Source: Streptomyces sp. MH60
GTDB lineage: Bacteria > Actinomycetota > Actinomycetes > Streptomycetales > Streptomycetaceae
DNA length: 64,000 nucleotides
Reading direction: 5' to 3'
Assembly: GCF_002939385.1 (NCBI RefSeq)
Contig: NZ_MULI01000010.1
Location: 62,001-126,000 of the forward strand
Below are positions 51,688-60,872 of this stretch, one piece after another. Under the pieces are notes generated by a model. It was not told the origin of the DNA. It made no database searches and saw only the letters and a program-made list of their open reading frames with translations. The first letter of the stretch is position 1, and every line of letters begins with the position of its first letter. Made by a program: the position numbers and the translations under genes.

Positions 51688-53466
51688 ATGAGCCAGCCGC
51701 CGAATCAGCCGCCGCAGCCGGGTGGCTTCGGAGCACCGCAGGACCCACCGCCGGGAGGCTTCGGGGCGCCGACCCCGCCGCCCCCGCAGGGCCCGCCGCC
51801 GCAGCAGCCGGGCTACGGCTATCCGCAGCAGCCCGGTCAGCCGGGGCAGCCCGCCCAGCCGGGGCCGTACGCACAGCCCGGACCGTACAACTCCGGTCCG
51901 TACGCCCAGCCGCAGCAGCCCGGGCCGTACGGCCAGCAGCCCGGCTACGGCTACCCGCAGCAGCAGTACCCCGGTTACCCCGGCGCCCCCGGTACGCCGC
52001 CGCCCGGCGGTCCCGGGTCGCGCAACCCCTTCAAGGGCAAGCCCGCCCTCGCCATCGGCGCCGCGGCCCTGGCCCTGCTCGTCATCGGCGGCAGCGTGTG
52101 GGCGGTCACGTCGAGCGGCGGTGACGACGAGAAGGGCAAGAAGCCCGTCGCCGCCAAGAGCGACGACCCCAAGCCCTCCGGCTCCAAGGGCGGCGCCCCG
52201 GTCAACCCCGGTGACGGCAGCGGCGACGGCGGCGAGGACCCCGAGGACCTCAACGAGGGCCGCCAGGCCGGCGAGTCCAAGGTGCTCTGGTACAAGGAGG
52301 CGCCCGACGCCCCCGGTTCCGGCGCCGACGCCGACGGCATGTGGATCACCGGCAAGGCCGCGGTGAAGGCGGCGTACAAGCAGGTCTTCGCCTACAACGT
52401 CGGCGACGGCAAGCCCGCCTGGGACCCGATCGCCTTCCCGGAGAAGATCTGCTCGGTCACTCCGGAGAAGACGGCCGACGACAAGATCGTCGTCGCCTAC
52501 ATGAGCGGCTCCAGCGACCGCGCCAAGTGCAACAAGCTCCAGGAGATCGACCTCGCCACCGGCGACAAGGGCTGGTCCGAGGAGGTCGCCGACGGCGACC
52601 TGTTCGACTCCACGCTCTCCGTCGAACTCTCGCTCAGCGGTACCACCCTGATGGTCGGCCGCTCCCAGTCCGGCACCGCCTACGACGTCCGGAGCGGCAA
52701 GAAGCTGTACGAGAAGAAGAAGTACGGCGACGCCTGCTTCCCGGCCGGATTCGCGGGCAGCGCGAACAAGCTGGTCCAGGTCGCCTCCTGCGGCGCCGGC
52801 GGCAACAACGCGCACGACGAGCTCCAGGGCCTCGACCCGAAGACCGGCAAGGTCCTGTGGACCTACAAGTACGAGAAGGACTGGCGGATCGCCCGCGCCT
52901 ACTCCGTCGACCCGCTGGTCGTCTACGCCACCAACGAGGACAAGAAGGTCTGGAACATCTCCAGCTTCACCCCCGCCGGCAAGGTGCAGGAACAGGTCGG
53001 CGTCGACGAGGACTTCGCCCCCGAGTGCGGCTGGGCCATCCTCGAACGCGACCTCCAGGGCTGCTCGGGCGTGGCGGTCGCCGCGGGCACGCTCTACCTG
53101 CCGACCGAGGCGACCAGCGGCGCCAACGAGATCGTCGCGATCAACCTCGCCACCGGCAAGGAGAAGTGGCGCACCAAGTCCCCCGCGGACGAGTCGATGA
53201 TGCCGATGAAGGTCGAGGGCGACCAGCTCATCGCGTACGTCCAGCCGTCCTACGACGCGGGCGGGCAGGTCGTGTCCATCCCGACCGGCGGCAGCAGCCA
53301 CAAGCCGGCCAAGCTGCTGCAGAACCCGCAGGGCGTCGCGGACATCGAGAACGGCTTCTACTCCAAGGACATCGACTGGGTCGACGGGCGATTCTTCATC
53401 TCCAGCACCCGCCTGACCGGGAACGACGAGTCGAAGGAGAAGTTGATGCTCGCCTACGGCAAGTGA
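51688..53466 (+). CDS. Proline-rich membrane protein with PQQ-like beta-propeller (copy 1)
   Basis: The 592-aa product has an approximately 110-residue cytoplasmic leader made of Pro, Gln, Gly and Tyr (repeats like QQPGYGYPQQ and GPYAQP). One membrane helix follows (PALAIGAAALALLVIGGSVW, residues about 117-138), then an Asp/Lys/Gly linker. The extracytoplasmic domain is built of PQQ/TolB-like blades, e.g. LDPKTGKVLWTYKYEKDW and INLATGKEKWRTKSP. No catalytic residues stand out, so it may be a sensor or scaffold. A paralogue follows at 53537. ATG 51688 is the start. Confidence 0.85.
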   Translation: MSQPPNQPPQPGGFGAPQDPPPGGFGAPTPPPPQGPPPQQPGYGYPQQPGQPGQPAQPGPYAQPGPYNSGPYAQPQQPGPYGQQPGYGYPQQQYPGYPGAPGTPPPGGPGSRNPFKGKPALAIGAAALALLVIGGSVWAVTSSGGDDEKGKKPVAAKSDDPKPSGSKGGAPVNPGDGSGDGGEDPEDLNEGRQAGESKVLWYKEAPDAPGSGADADGMWITGKAAVKAAYKQVFAYNVGDGKPAWDPIAFPEKICSVTPEKTADDKIVVAYMSGSSDRAKCNKLQEIDLATGDKGWSEEVADGDLFDSTLSVELSLSGTTLMVGRSQSGTAYDVRSGKKLYEKKKYGDACFPAGFAGSANKLVQVASCGAGGNNAHDELQGLDPKTGKVLWTYKYEKDWRIARAYSVDPLVVYATNEDKKVWNISSFTPAGKVQEQVGVDEDFAPECGWAILERDLQGCSGVAVAAGTLYLPTEATSGANEIVAINLATGKEKWRTKSPADESMMPMKVEGDQLIAYVQPSYDAGGQVVSIPTGGSSHKPAKLLQNPQGVADIENGFYSKDIDWVDGRFFISSTRLTGNDESKEKLMLAYGK

Positions 53467-53536
53467 CCTCTTCTCCGGCCGCGCTCCCGCGGCCCGTTCC
53501 GTCCCCGTCGTCCCCGCTCTCCGAGGTGCTCCCGTC

Positions 53537-55417
53537 ATGACCCAGCCGCCGCCCCCGCCGCCCAACCAGCCCCCGCAGGGGGGCGGTTTCGGCCCGCCGC
53601 CGAACCAGCCGCCGCAGCAGCCCGCACCGCAGCCGCCCACGCCGCCCTCGGGGCCCGACCTCGGCAAGGCGCCCGGGCCGGGCTACGGCTATCCGCAGAC
53701 CCCGCCGCAGGCGCCCGCGGCTCCGCCCACGCCGCCGGCGGGGCCCCCGCCCCAGCAGCCGGGGTACGGGTATCCGCAGACCCCGCCGCAGCCCCAGCCC
53801 GGGTACGGCTACCCGGGTCAGCCGGGTCAGCCCGGGCCGTACGGGCAGCCGACGCCGCCCTACGGCCAGCCGGGTCAGCCGGGCCAGCCGGGATACGGCT
53901 ACCAGCCGCCAACCACCATGCCCATGCAGCCGCAGGCCGCGGGGCCGGGCGGCGGGCGGAAGATCAACGCGCAGGTCGCGATCATCGTGTCCGCCGTCGT
54001 CGCGATCGCGCTGATCATCGGCGGCGGGGTCTGGTACGCCGGCTCCTCCGACGACGGGGGCAAGGACGACACCGCCGGTTCCAGCGGCGGTACGGGCGGC
54101 GACGGCGGTACCGACCAGAAGGGCGGCGACGGCGGCAAGACCTCCGGCGCCCAGGAGAAGGCGCCCGCCGACCCGGCCTCGAAGGTCCTCTTCCAGGTCC
54201 CGATGCCCGCGGTGAGCAAGGAGGACAGCAGCGTCGTCGTCTCCGGCTCGTGGCTCACCGACAAGGTGTACGCCAAGAGCGGCGTCGCCGAGGTCGTCGG
54301 GTACGACCCCGACAAGGGCAGCAAGAAGTGGACCATCAAGCTGGACGGTCCCGTCTGCGCGACCACCCGGCACGTCACCGACGACAACAAGACGGTGATC
54401 GTCCACCAGCCCGCCATGCCGACCAAGGCCGAGCCCTCGCACGGCTGCACCCAGGTGGCGGTCCTCGACCTGGACGCCGGGAAGAAGGTGTGGACGAAGA
54501 CCGCCGGTGACGAACCGATCTCCTTCGACAACGTCACGATCAGCGGTGACACCGTCGCCGCGGGCAGCACCGACGGCGGCGTCGCCTTCGGCATTGCCAA
54601 GGGCGACATCCTGTGGTCCCCGAAGACCACCGACACCTGCTACGACGCGGGCTACGGCGGCGGCGAGAAGCTGGTCGCGGTGCGCAAGTGCGGCTCGTAC
54701 GACGCCCGTCAGCTGAACATCCAGACCATCGACCCGAAGAGCGGGAAGGTGCTCTCCGAGTACAAGATGGCCAAGGGCATCGAGTACGCGGGCGTCGTGT
54801 CGACGGAACCGCTGGTCGTGGCCGCCGACGTCGGTGACTCCGCCGGTGACGGCAGCGGCATCTCGGACTTCTTCTCCATCGACAACAAGACCGGCAAGCT
54901 GCTCACCCGCATCTCCGCGCCGGGCGACCAGTTCGCGGCCCGCTGCGACAGCATCACCAAGACCGAGAGCTGCAACGGGCTCGCGGCCGGAAACGGCAAG
55001 CTGTACATCGCGACCGAGGAGCACGAGGGCAGCGGCGAGTCGTACAGCCGGGCCAACGAGGTCGTCGCCTTCGACCTGGCCACCGGCAAGCAGACCGGCC
55101 AGCGCGCGGACTCCGGTGACGACTACACGATCACCCCGCTGCGCATGGACGGCGGCAACGTGATCGCCTACAAGCGCCCGCCGTACGACAAGGGCGGGCA
55201 GGTCGTGAGCATCGACGGCGCGACGTTCAAGCAGACCACGCTGCTGGAGAACCCGGCGACGGAGGCGGTGCGGGACGTGGAGTCCAGCATGTCGCCGGAC
55301 TACTCCGAACTGCTCTACTCGCAGGGGCACCTGTACATGTCGCAGGTGTACGCCAGCGAGCCGACCAGTGCGGACGAGAAGGAGTACCTCGCGATCGGGT
55401 TCGGCACCAGCGGCTGA
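53537..55417 (+). CDS. Proline-rich membrane protein with PQQ-like beta-propeller (copy 2)
   Basis: The 626-aa product repeats the architecture of the gene just upstream. It has an approximately 140-residue Pro/Gln/Gly/Tyr leader (PQTPPQAPAAPPTPPAG; GQPGQPGYGYQPP), one membrane helix (AQVAIIVSAVVAIALIIGGG) and a Gly/Asp/Lys spacer. The extracytoplasmic propeller has blades such as YDPDKGSKKWTIKLDGP and DLDAGKKVWTKTAGDEP. Paired cysteines occur in the propeller (KCGSYD, RCDSITKTESCNG). ATG at 53537 lies 70 bp after copy 1, so both are probably cotranscribed. A hairpin follows at 55431. Confidence 0.85.
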   Translation: MTQPPPPPPNQPPQGGGFGPPPNQPPQQPAPQPPTPPSGPDLGKAPGPGYGYPQTPPQAPAAPPTPPAGPPPQQPGYGYPQTPPQPQPGYGYPGQPGQPGPYGQPTPPYGQPGQPGQPGYGYQPPTTMPMQPQAAGPGGGRKINAQVAIIVSAVVAIALIIGGGVWYAGSSDDGGKDDTAGSSGGTGGDGGTDQKGGDGGKTSGAQEKAPADPASKVLFQVPMPAVSKEDSSVVVSGSWLTDKVYAKSGVAEVVGYDPDKGSKKWTIKLDGPVCATTRHVTDDNKTVIVHQPAMPTKAEPSHGCTQVAVLDLDAGKKVWTKTAGDEPISFDNVTISGDTVAAGSTDGGVAFGIAKGDILWSPKTTDTCYDAGYGGGEKLVAVRKCGSYDARQLNIQTIDPKSGKVLSEYKMAKGIEYAGVVSTEPLVVAADVGDSAGDGSGISDFFSIDNKTGKLLTRISAPGDQFAARCDSITKTESCNGLAAGNGKLYIATEEHEGSGESYSRANEVVAFDLATGKQTGQRADSGDDYTITPLRMDGGNVIAYKRPPYDKGGQVVSIDGATFKQTTLLENPATEAVRDVESSMSPDYSELLYSQGHLYMSQVYASEPTSADEKEYLAIGFGTSG

Positions 55418-55430
55418 ACGGTCCGGATCC

Positions 55431-55464
55431 CGGCCCCGTCCCTGCTCCCGCAGGGGCGGGGCCG
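55431..55464 (+). terminator. Terminator hairpin after the propeller pair
   Basis: CGGCCCCGTCCCTGC and GCAGGGGCGGGGCCG form a 15-bp stem with one G-T wobble around a TCCC loop, 13 bp after the stop codon; the following bases include ATTTGT. Confidence 0.82.
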
Positions 55465-55580
55465 CGCATTTGTGGGGTGGTTGTCGCCGGTAGGGGCAGC
55501 GCCCGGACGGGCTAGCGTGTAGCTTCCGGGGCATGCCGGGGGCATGGGTGCCGGGGACTGGGTGACTGGGGGGTTGCTCC

Positions 55581-56255
55581 ATGGGAGTACGGCTCATGGT
55601 GGTCGACGATCACCGATTGCACGCCGAGGCGCTGGCCTCGGCGCTGAAGCTGCGGGGGCACCGGGTGCTGGCCGCGGCGGCGCCGGCCGCGGGGGCGGCG
55701 GAGCTGGTGATCAGCCGGGCGCCGGAGGTGTGCCTGCTGGGGACGGCGACACCGGCGGAGCCGGGGATATTCGACCCGGTGGTGCGGATCAAGCGGGAGC
55801 GTCCGCAGGTGGCGATGGTGGTGCTGGGCCCGGTGCCGAGCCCTCGCGGCATCGCGGCGGCGTTCGCGTCGGGGGCGTCGGGGTACGTACGGCACGACGA
55901 GCGTATAGAGGGCGTCGAGCGGGCGATCATGAAGGCGCGGGCGGGGGAGGCGGCGGTGGCGCCCGCTCTGTTGCAGGGGGCCTTCGGCGAGCTGCTGAAC
56001 CCGGCCGCGCAGCCCGACGACGAGGGGCAGCGGCTGTTGCAGATGCTCACGCCCCGGGAGGTGGAGGTGCTGGTGCGGGTCACGGACGGCGAGGACACGC
56101 GGCTGATCGCGGCGGGGATGGGGATCGCTCCGTCGACGGCGCGTACGCATGTCCAGCGGGTCCTGATGAAACTGGGCGTGGGATCCCGGCTGGAGGCCGC
56201 GGCACTGGCCGCGCGGACGGGGTTGCTGGACCGGGCGGGTGCCTCCGGCGGTTGA
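55581..56255 (+). CDS. LuxR-type response regulator with degenerate receiver
   Basis: The 224-aa protein has a receiver-like N-domain beginning VRLMVVDDHRLHAEALA with the conserved acidic pair. The strand that should carry the phosphoacceptor Asp reads EVCLLGTATPAEPG, with Gly where Asp is expected, and the conserved Lys region reads GYVRHDE. The C-terminal LuxR HTH is normal (LTPREVEVLVRVTDGEDTRL; PSTARTHVQRVLMKLGV). It is therefore probably an orphan, phosphorylation-independent regulator. No histidine kinase is adjacent. ATG 55581. The target is unknown. Confidence 0.9.
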   Translation: MGVRLMVVDDHRLHAEALASALKLRGHRVLAAAAPAAGAAELVISRAPEVCLLGTATPAEPGIFDPVVRIKRERPQVAMVVLGPVPSPRGIAAAFASGASGYVRHDERIEGVERAIMKARAGEAAVAPALLQGAFGELLNPAAQPDDEGQRLLQMLTPREVEVLVRVTDGEDTRLIAAGMGIAPSTARTHVQRVLMKLGVGSRLEAAALAARTGLLDRAGASGG

Positions 56256-56487
56256 GCCGGGTGCCTGCGGCGGCCTGTGCGGGGTGCGTGGGGGTGCGCG
56301 TTGCGCGGTGCGTCCGGTGGGGGGTCGGGGCCGCGCCGGGGGGTGTCCGTCCTCGGAACGGCGCGGAATCGGGTGTTTGAAGAGGTGCGGGGCGTTGACG
56401 CGCCAACCGCTGCGGGCGGACACCCCCCGACACGACCCCTTCCCGCCGTACGCGCCTGCGGGCCGTCGCCGCCTAGCTGCGGGCAGT

Positions 56488-56507
56488 CGTGCCGCTGGGG
56501 CGGCACG
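56488..56507. repeat. Hairpin within a putative dispersed intergenic repeat
   Basis: CGTGCCGC-TGGG-GCGGCACG is a perfect 8-bp hairpin, flanked by CTGCGGGCAGT and GGTGGGCGCAGCGGCACCCC. I recall similar wording at many Streptomyces intergenic sites. The 361-bp gap from 56256 to 56616 holds no gene I can support apart from this. Confidence 0.5.
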
Positions 56508-56616
56508 GGTGGGCGCAGCGGCACCCCGCTACGCCGGGCCGCGCTCCACTCGCGCCCACCCCCGCGCCGGGTGACCGGCTGACGCCGGACCACTGCCCGG
56601 CGTCAGAAGAGTGCCG

Positions 56617-56913
56617 TCACTCGTCCACCGGCGGTGTCGGCGGCGCCGTCGGCCTCAGCTTCAGCCAGGCCAGGAAGAACACGCCCAGGACCAGCATCCC
56701 CAGCCCGGTCCACAGGTTGATGTTCACCCCCTGCGCCTTGTCGATGTCCTCGTCGGACGCCACGAAGCCCGCGATCGTCACGATGACGCCGTAGATCACG
56801 AACAGCCCGCCGATGATCCGCCGGATGTCGAACAGCCGCGCGGCGGTGACGGACTTGGTCTCCAGCTCGGAGACCTCGTCCTGGACGTTCTTGTCGGAGT
56901 AGGAATCAGACAT
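56617..56913 (-). CDS. Small two-helix membrane protein
   Basis: The 98-aa product has a charged N-terminus (MSDSYSDKNVQDEVSELETK), then two membrane helices (RRIIGGLFVIYGVIVTIAGF and LWTGLGMLVLGVFFLAWLKL) around a short polar loop, and a Pro-rich tail. It starts 21 bp after the stop of the symporter gene and in the same direction, so it may be a small accessory subunit or an unrelated gene of the same transcript. No family name is known to me. Confidence 0.8.
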   Translation of the reverse strand: MSDSYSDKNVQDEVSELETKSVTAARLFDIRRIIGGLFVIYGVIVTIAGFVASDEDIDKAQGVNINLWTGLGMLVLGVFFLAWLKLRPTAPPTPPVDE

Positions 56914-56934
56914 GCTCTCTCAATCCTCCCGCGA

Positions 56935-58623
56935 TCAGAACGAGAACGGGATGTAGCAGGCGGCGGCCAGGACGACCGCCCCCCAGCCCAGCAGCGCCGG
57001 CCTGCGGTACCACGCGTCGTCGCCCTTGGCGGGCGCCTCCGACATGCCGGGGGAGGTGGTGCCGTAGACCAGGCCCTGGAGATCGGCGACCGGCTTCGGC
57101 TTGGTGAACAGGGACACGGCGACCATGACCACCGCACCGGCGACGAAGCCCGCGATCGCGGAGACGAAGTTGGCGCCCTGGTCGGAGGGGATGTCGATGA
57201 TGCCCTGCTTGTAGATGACGAAGTAGTTCACCATCGCGGCGGTCGTGCCCGCGATCAGCCCCCAGAAGCCGGACTTCATCGACGCGCGCTTCCAGAACAT
57301 GCCGATGATGAAGACCACGAACATCGGCACGTTGAAGAAGGAGAAGAGCGTCTGGAGGTAGCTCATGATGTTGGAGAAGGACGAGGCCAGGAACGCCGTG
57401 CCGATGGAGGCCAGGACGCCGATCACCGTGATCAGGCGGCCGAAGCGGACGTAGTAGCCGTCCTCGCGGTCCTTCACCACGTACTTCTGCCAGACGTCGG
57501 TGGTGAAGACGGTGTTGAAGGAGGAGATGTTGGCCGCCATGCCGGCCATGAAGGCGGCCAGCAGACCGGTCACCGCGATGCCCAGGACACCGTTGGGCAG
57601 CAGTTGCTGCATCAGGTACGGGATCGCGTCGTTGTACTGGAGGTCCGAGCCGGGGGTGCCGATCTTCGGGACGAGGACCGCGGCGACCAGGCCCGGGATC
57701 ATGACGACGAAGACGATGAAGATCTTCGGGAAGGCGGCGATCAGCGGGGTGCGCTGGGCCGCCGAGAGGTTCTTCGCCGACAGGGCGCGCTGCACCTCGG
57801 CGAAGTTCGTCGTCCAGTAGCCGAAGGAGAGGACGAAGCCGAGGCCCAGGACGATGGTCAGCCAGTTGGCGCCCAGCGGGTTCTCGCTGCCGATGCCCGT
57901 GCCGCCCCACGCCGTCATGAAGTCGGAGCCGTGGGACTTGGAGAGGGAGTCGGACAGGCCGTCCCAGCCGCCGACCTTCTTCAGGCCCAGGATGGTGATC
58001 GGGATCAGGCCGGCCAGGATCACGAAGAACTGGAGCACCTCGTTGTAGATGGCCGAGGAGAGGCCGCCCAGGGTGATGTACGCCAGGACGAAGAAGCCGG
58101 CCACCACGATGGCCACCCACTCCGGCCAGCCGAGGAGCGCCTCGACGACGATCGCGAGGGCGTAGAGGTTCACGCCGGCGATCAGGATGGCGGCGATGGC
58201 GAACAGGGCCGAACTGAGGAGGTGGGAGGCCTTGTCGAAGCGAAGCAGGAGGAACTCCGGGACCGAGCGGACCTTCGAGCCGTAGTAGAACGGCATCATC
58301 ACCAGGCCGAGGAAGACCATCGCCGGGATGGCGCCGATCCAGTACCAGTGGGTCGTGTAGACGCCGTACTGGGCGCTGTTGGCGGCCATGCCGAGGATCT
58401 CGGTGGCGCCCAGGTTGGCCGCGACGAAGGCGAGGCCGGTGACCCAGGCGGGCAGGGAGCGGCCGGACAGGAAGAAGTCCAGGCTGGTCTTGACCGAGCG
58501 GCGGGCGGCGAAGCCGATGCCCAGGACGACCACGAAGTAGATCCCGAGGATCGTGTAGTCGAGCCAGTTGGTGGGGAGTCGAAGCTCTGCGGCTAGATAA
58601 GTGGAGCTTGTGGGGGTTTGCAT
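56935..58623 (-). CDS. Sodium/solute symporter (SSS family), probable galactose/sugar type
   Basis: A 562-aa protein with about 13-14 helices. Family marks are LDYTILGIYFVVVLGIGF (first helix), SLDFFLSGRSLPAWVTGLAF with the AANLGATEILG motif, and VLAYITLGGLSSAIYNEVLQ, close to the SSS sugar transporter pattern. The sequence looks most like vSGLT-type sugar/Na+ symporters. Because it is divergent from galT-galE-galK across a 190-bp region with repeats, galactose uptake is the likely job (inference). ATG 58623. Confidence 0.88.
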   Translation of the reverse strand: MQTPTSSTYLAAELRLPTNWLDYTILGIYFVVVLGIGFAARRSVKTSLDFFLSGRSLPAWVTGLAFVAANLGATEILGMAANSAQYGVYTTHWYWIGAIPAMVFLGLVMMPFYYGSKVRSVPEFLLLRFDKASHLLSSALFAIAAILIAGVNLYALAIVVEALLGWPEWVAIVVAGFFVLAYITLGGLSSAIYNEVLQFFVILAGLIPITILGLKKVGGWDGLSDSLSKSHGSDFMTAWGGTGIGSENPLGANWLTIVLGLGFVLSFGYWTTNFAEVQRALSAKNLSAAQRTPLIAAFPKIFIVFVVMIPGLVAAVLVPKIGTPGSDLQYNDAIPYLMQQLLPNGVLGIAVTGLLAAFMAGMAANISSFNTVFTTDVWQKYVVKDREDGYYVRFGRLITVIGVLASIGTAFLASSFSNIMSYLQTLFSFFNVPMFVVFIIGMFWKRASMKSGFWGLIAGTTAAMVNYFVIYKQGIIDIPSDQGANFVSAIAGFVAGAVVMVAVSLFTKPKPVADLQGLVYGTTSPGMSEAPAKGDDAWYRRPALLGWGAVVLAAACYIPFSF

Positions 58624-58813
58624 TAAGCACTCGCTTCGTTCGCGAACTGATCCGCAGCGGAACCTACGCCTCCGCGTTCAGTAATTGAACACTTCTGGTG
58701 ATGAACTTTGTTTGATTGTGATGTGCCACCAGGGTTGGTGGGTTGTGATGTGTTATGTTTGATTGTGTTGGATGACTGGTGACTGTCATGGGTGGGTGCA
58801 GAGGAGTGCGGCA
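58624..58813. promoter_or_regulatory. Divergent gal regulatory region (galP1-like)
   Basis: The A/T-rich region between the symporter and galT carries TGTTTGATTGTG twice, at 58709-58720 and 58756-58767, 47 bp apart, plus the related GTTGTGATGTG near 58742. The plus strand is strongly G/T-biased. In S. lividans the first gal promoter is galactose-inducible; these repeats are candidate operator halves. Confidence 0.6.
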
Positions 58814-59875
58814 GTGAAGAAGACCTCGACCCGGCTGGCCGACGGCCGTGAGCTGGTCTACTACGACCTTCGCGACGACACCGTGCGCGACGCCGTGGAC
58901 CGCCGTCCGCTGGAGCGGACCGTCACCACCTCCGAGGTGCGCCGTGACCCGCTGCTCGGCGACTCGGTCGCCGTCGCCTCGCACCGCCAGGGACGCACCT
59001 ACCATCCGCCGGCCGACCAGTGCCCGCTGTGCCCGTCGGACGGGGAGCGGCTGAGCGAGATCCCGGACTCGGCCTATGACGTGGTGGTCTTCGAGAACCG
59101 TTTTCCCTCGCTGGCCGGTGACTCCGGGCGCTGCGAGGTCGTCTGCTTCACCTCCGACCACGACGCCTCCTTCGCCGACCTGAGCGAGGAGCAGGCCCGG
59201 CTCGTGCTCGACGCCTGGACGGACCGCACCTCCGAGCTGTCCCATCTGCCCTCCGTTGAACAGGTGTTCTGCTTCGAGAACCGGGGCGCCGAGATCGGGG
59301 TGACGCTGGGTCACCCGCACGGGCAGATCTACGCCTACCCCTTCACCACCCCCCGCACCGCCCTGATGCTCCGTTCACTCGCCGCCCACAAGGACGCGAC
59401 GGGCGGGGAGAACCTGTTCGACGCCGTGCTGGAGGAGGAGCTGGCCGGTGAGCGGGTCGTCCTGGAGGGTGAGCACTGGGCCGCCTTCGTGCCGTACGCC
59501 GCGCACTGGCCGTACGAGGTGCACCTCTACCCGAAGCGGCGGGTGCCCGACCTGCTCGGTCTCGACGAGGCGGCGCGCACAGAATTCCCCAAGGTCTACC
59601 TGGAACTGTTGAGGCGCTTCGACCGGATCTTCGGCGAGGGGGAACCGCCGACGCCCTACATCGCGGCCTGGCACCAGGCCCCGTTCGGGCAGCTGGAGGA
59701 GTTCGAGGGCGTGACGCGGGACGACTTCGCGCTGCACCTGGAGCTTTTCACCATTCGCCGTACGTCCGGCAAGCTGAAGTTCCTCGCGGGCTCCGAGTCC
59801 GGCATGAACGTGTTCATCAACGACGTGCCCCCGGAGCGCGCGGCCGAGCGACTGCGAGAGGTAGCGAGTTCATGA
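58814..59875 (+). CDS. galT: Galactose-1-phosphate uridylyltransferase
   Basis: GalT exchanges UMP between UDP-glucose and galactose-1-phosphate in the Leloir pathway. The 353-aa product shows the zinc-site [23 protein letters not shown], and the active-site [12 protein letters not shown] with the nucleophile His. GTG at 58814 has GAGGAG upstream; an ATG at 58763 would lie in the promoter. Its last codons overlap the galE start (ATGA). First gene of galT-galE-galK. Confidence 0.95.
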   Translation: MKKTSTRLADGRELVYYDLRDDTVRDAVDRRPLERTVTTSEVRRDPLLGDSVAVASHRQGRTYHPPADQCPLCPSDGERLSEIPDSAYDVVVFENRFPSLAGDSGRCEVVCFTSDHDASFADLSEEQARLVLDAWTDRTSELSHLPSVEQVFCFENRGAEIGVTLGHPHGQIYAYPFTTPRTALMLRSLAAHKDATGGENLFDAVLEEELAGERVVLEGEHWAAFVPYAAHWPYEVHLYPKRRVPDLLGLDEAARTEFPKVYLELLRRFDRIFGEGEPPTPYIAAWHQAPFGQLEEFEGVTRDDFALHLELFTIRRTSGKLKFLAGSESGMNVFINDVPPERAAERLREVASS

Positions 59876-60834
59876 GTGGGAAGTACCTGGTGACAGGTGG
59901 TGCCGGATACGTCGGAAGCGTCGTCGCCCAGCATCTGTTGGAGGCGGGGCACGAGGTCGTCGTGCTCGACAACCTGTCGACCGGCTTCCGCGAAGGCGTG
60001 CCGGCGGGGGCCTCGTTCGTCGAGGGTGACATCCGCGACGCCGCCAAGTGGCTGGACGCCTCGTTCGACGGCGTGCTGCACTTCGCCGCCTTCTCCCAGG
60101 TCGGCGAGTCGGTCGTCAAGCCCGAGAAGTACTGGGACAACAACGTCGGCGGGACCATGGCCCTGCTGGAGGCCATGCGGGGCGCGGGTGTGCGGCGGCT
60201 CGTCTTCTCCTCCACGGCCGCCACGTACGGCGAGCCCGAGCAGGTGCCGATCGTCGAGTCCGCGCCGACGAGGCCCACGAATCCGTACGGTGCCTCGAAG
60301 CTGGCCGTCGACCACATGATCACCGGTGAGGCGGCGGCCCACGGCCTCGGCGCGGTCTCGCTGCGCTACTTCAACGTCGCGGGCGCGTACGGGGAGTACG
60401 GCGAGCGCCACGACCCCGAGTCGCATCTGATCCCGCTGGTCCTCCAGGTGGCGCAGGGCAGGCGGGAGGCCATCTCCGTCTTCGGCGACGACTACCCGAC
60501 GCCGGACGGCACCTGTGTGCGCGACTACATCCACGTCGCCGACCTGGCCGAGGCCCACCTGCTGGCCGTGGCGGCCGCCACCCCGGGCGAGCACCTCATC
60601 TGCAACCTGGGCAACGGCAACGGCTTCTCCGTCCGCGAGGTCGTCGAGACGGTCCGCCGGGTCACCGGCCACCCGATCCCTGAGGTGGTGGCCCCGCGCC
60701 GGGGCGGCGACCCGGCGGTCCTGGTGGCGTCCGCGGACACCGCCCGGGAGAAACTGGGCTGGAACCCGTCCCGCGCGGACCTCGCGGGGATCGTGTCGGA
60801 CGCGTGGGAGTTCGCGCAGCGGCGCGCGGGCTAG
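59872..60834 (+). CDS. galE: UDP-glucose 4-epimerase
   Basis: The NAD-dependent epimerase interconverts UDP-galactose and UDP-glucose. The 320-aa chain has [14 protein letters not shown], the [11 protein letters not shown] loop, the catalytic FSSTAATYG and the [12 protein letters not shown]yr-Lys pair, plus [15 protein letters not shown] at 59872 overlaps galT by four bases. A constitutive internal promoter ahead of galE is known in S. lividans; I cannot see it clearly within galT. Confidence 0.95.
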   Translation: MSGKYLVTGGAGYVGSVVAQHLLEAGHEVVVLDNLSTGFREGVPAGASFVEGDIRDAAKWLDASFDGVLHFAAFSQVGESVVKPEKYWDNNVGGTMALLEAMRGAGVRRLVFSSTAATYGEPEQVPIVESAPTRPTNPYGASKLAVDHMITGEAAAHGLGAVSLRYFNVAGAYGEYGERHDPESHLIPLVLQVAQGRREAISVFGDDYPTPDGTCVRDYIHVADLAEAHLLAVAAATPGEHLICNLGNGNGFSVREVVETVRRVTGHPIPEVVAPRRGGDPAVLVASADTAREKLGWNPSRADLAGIVSDAWEFAQRRAG

Positions 60835-60872
60835 TACTTACCGCAGTTACCGGAAGGGCGAGGGGTCAGGGC

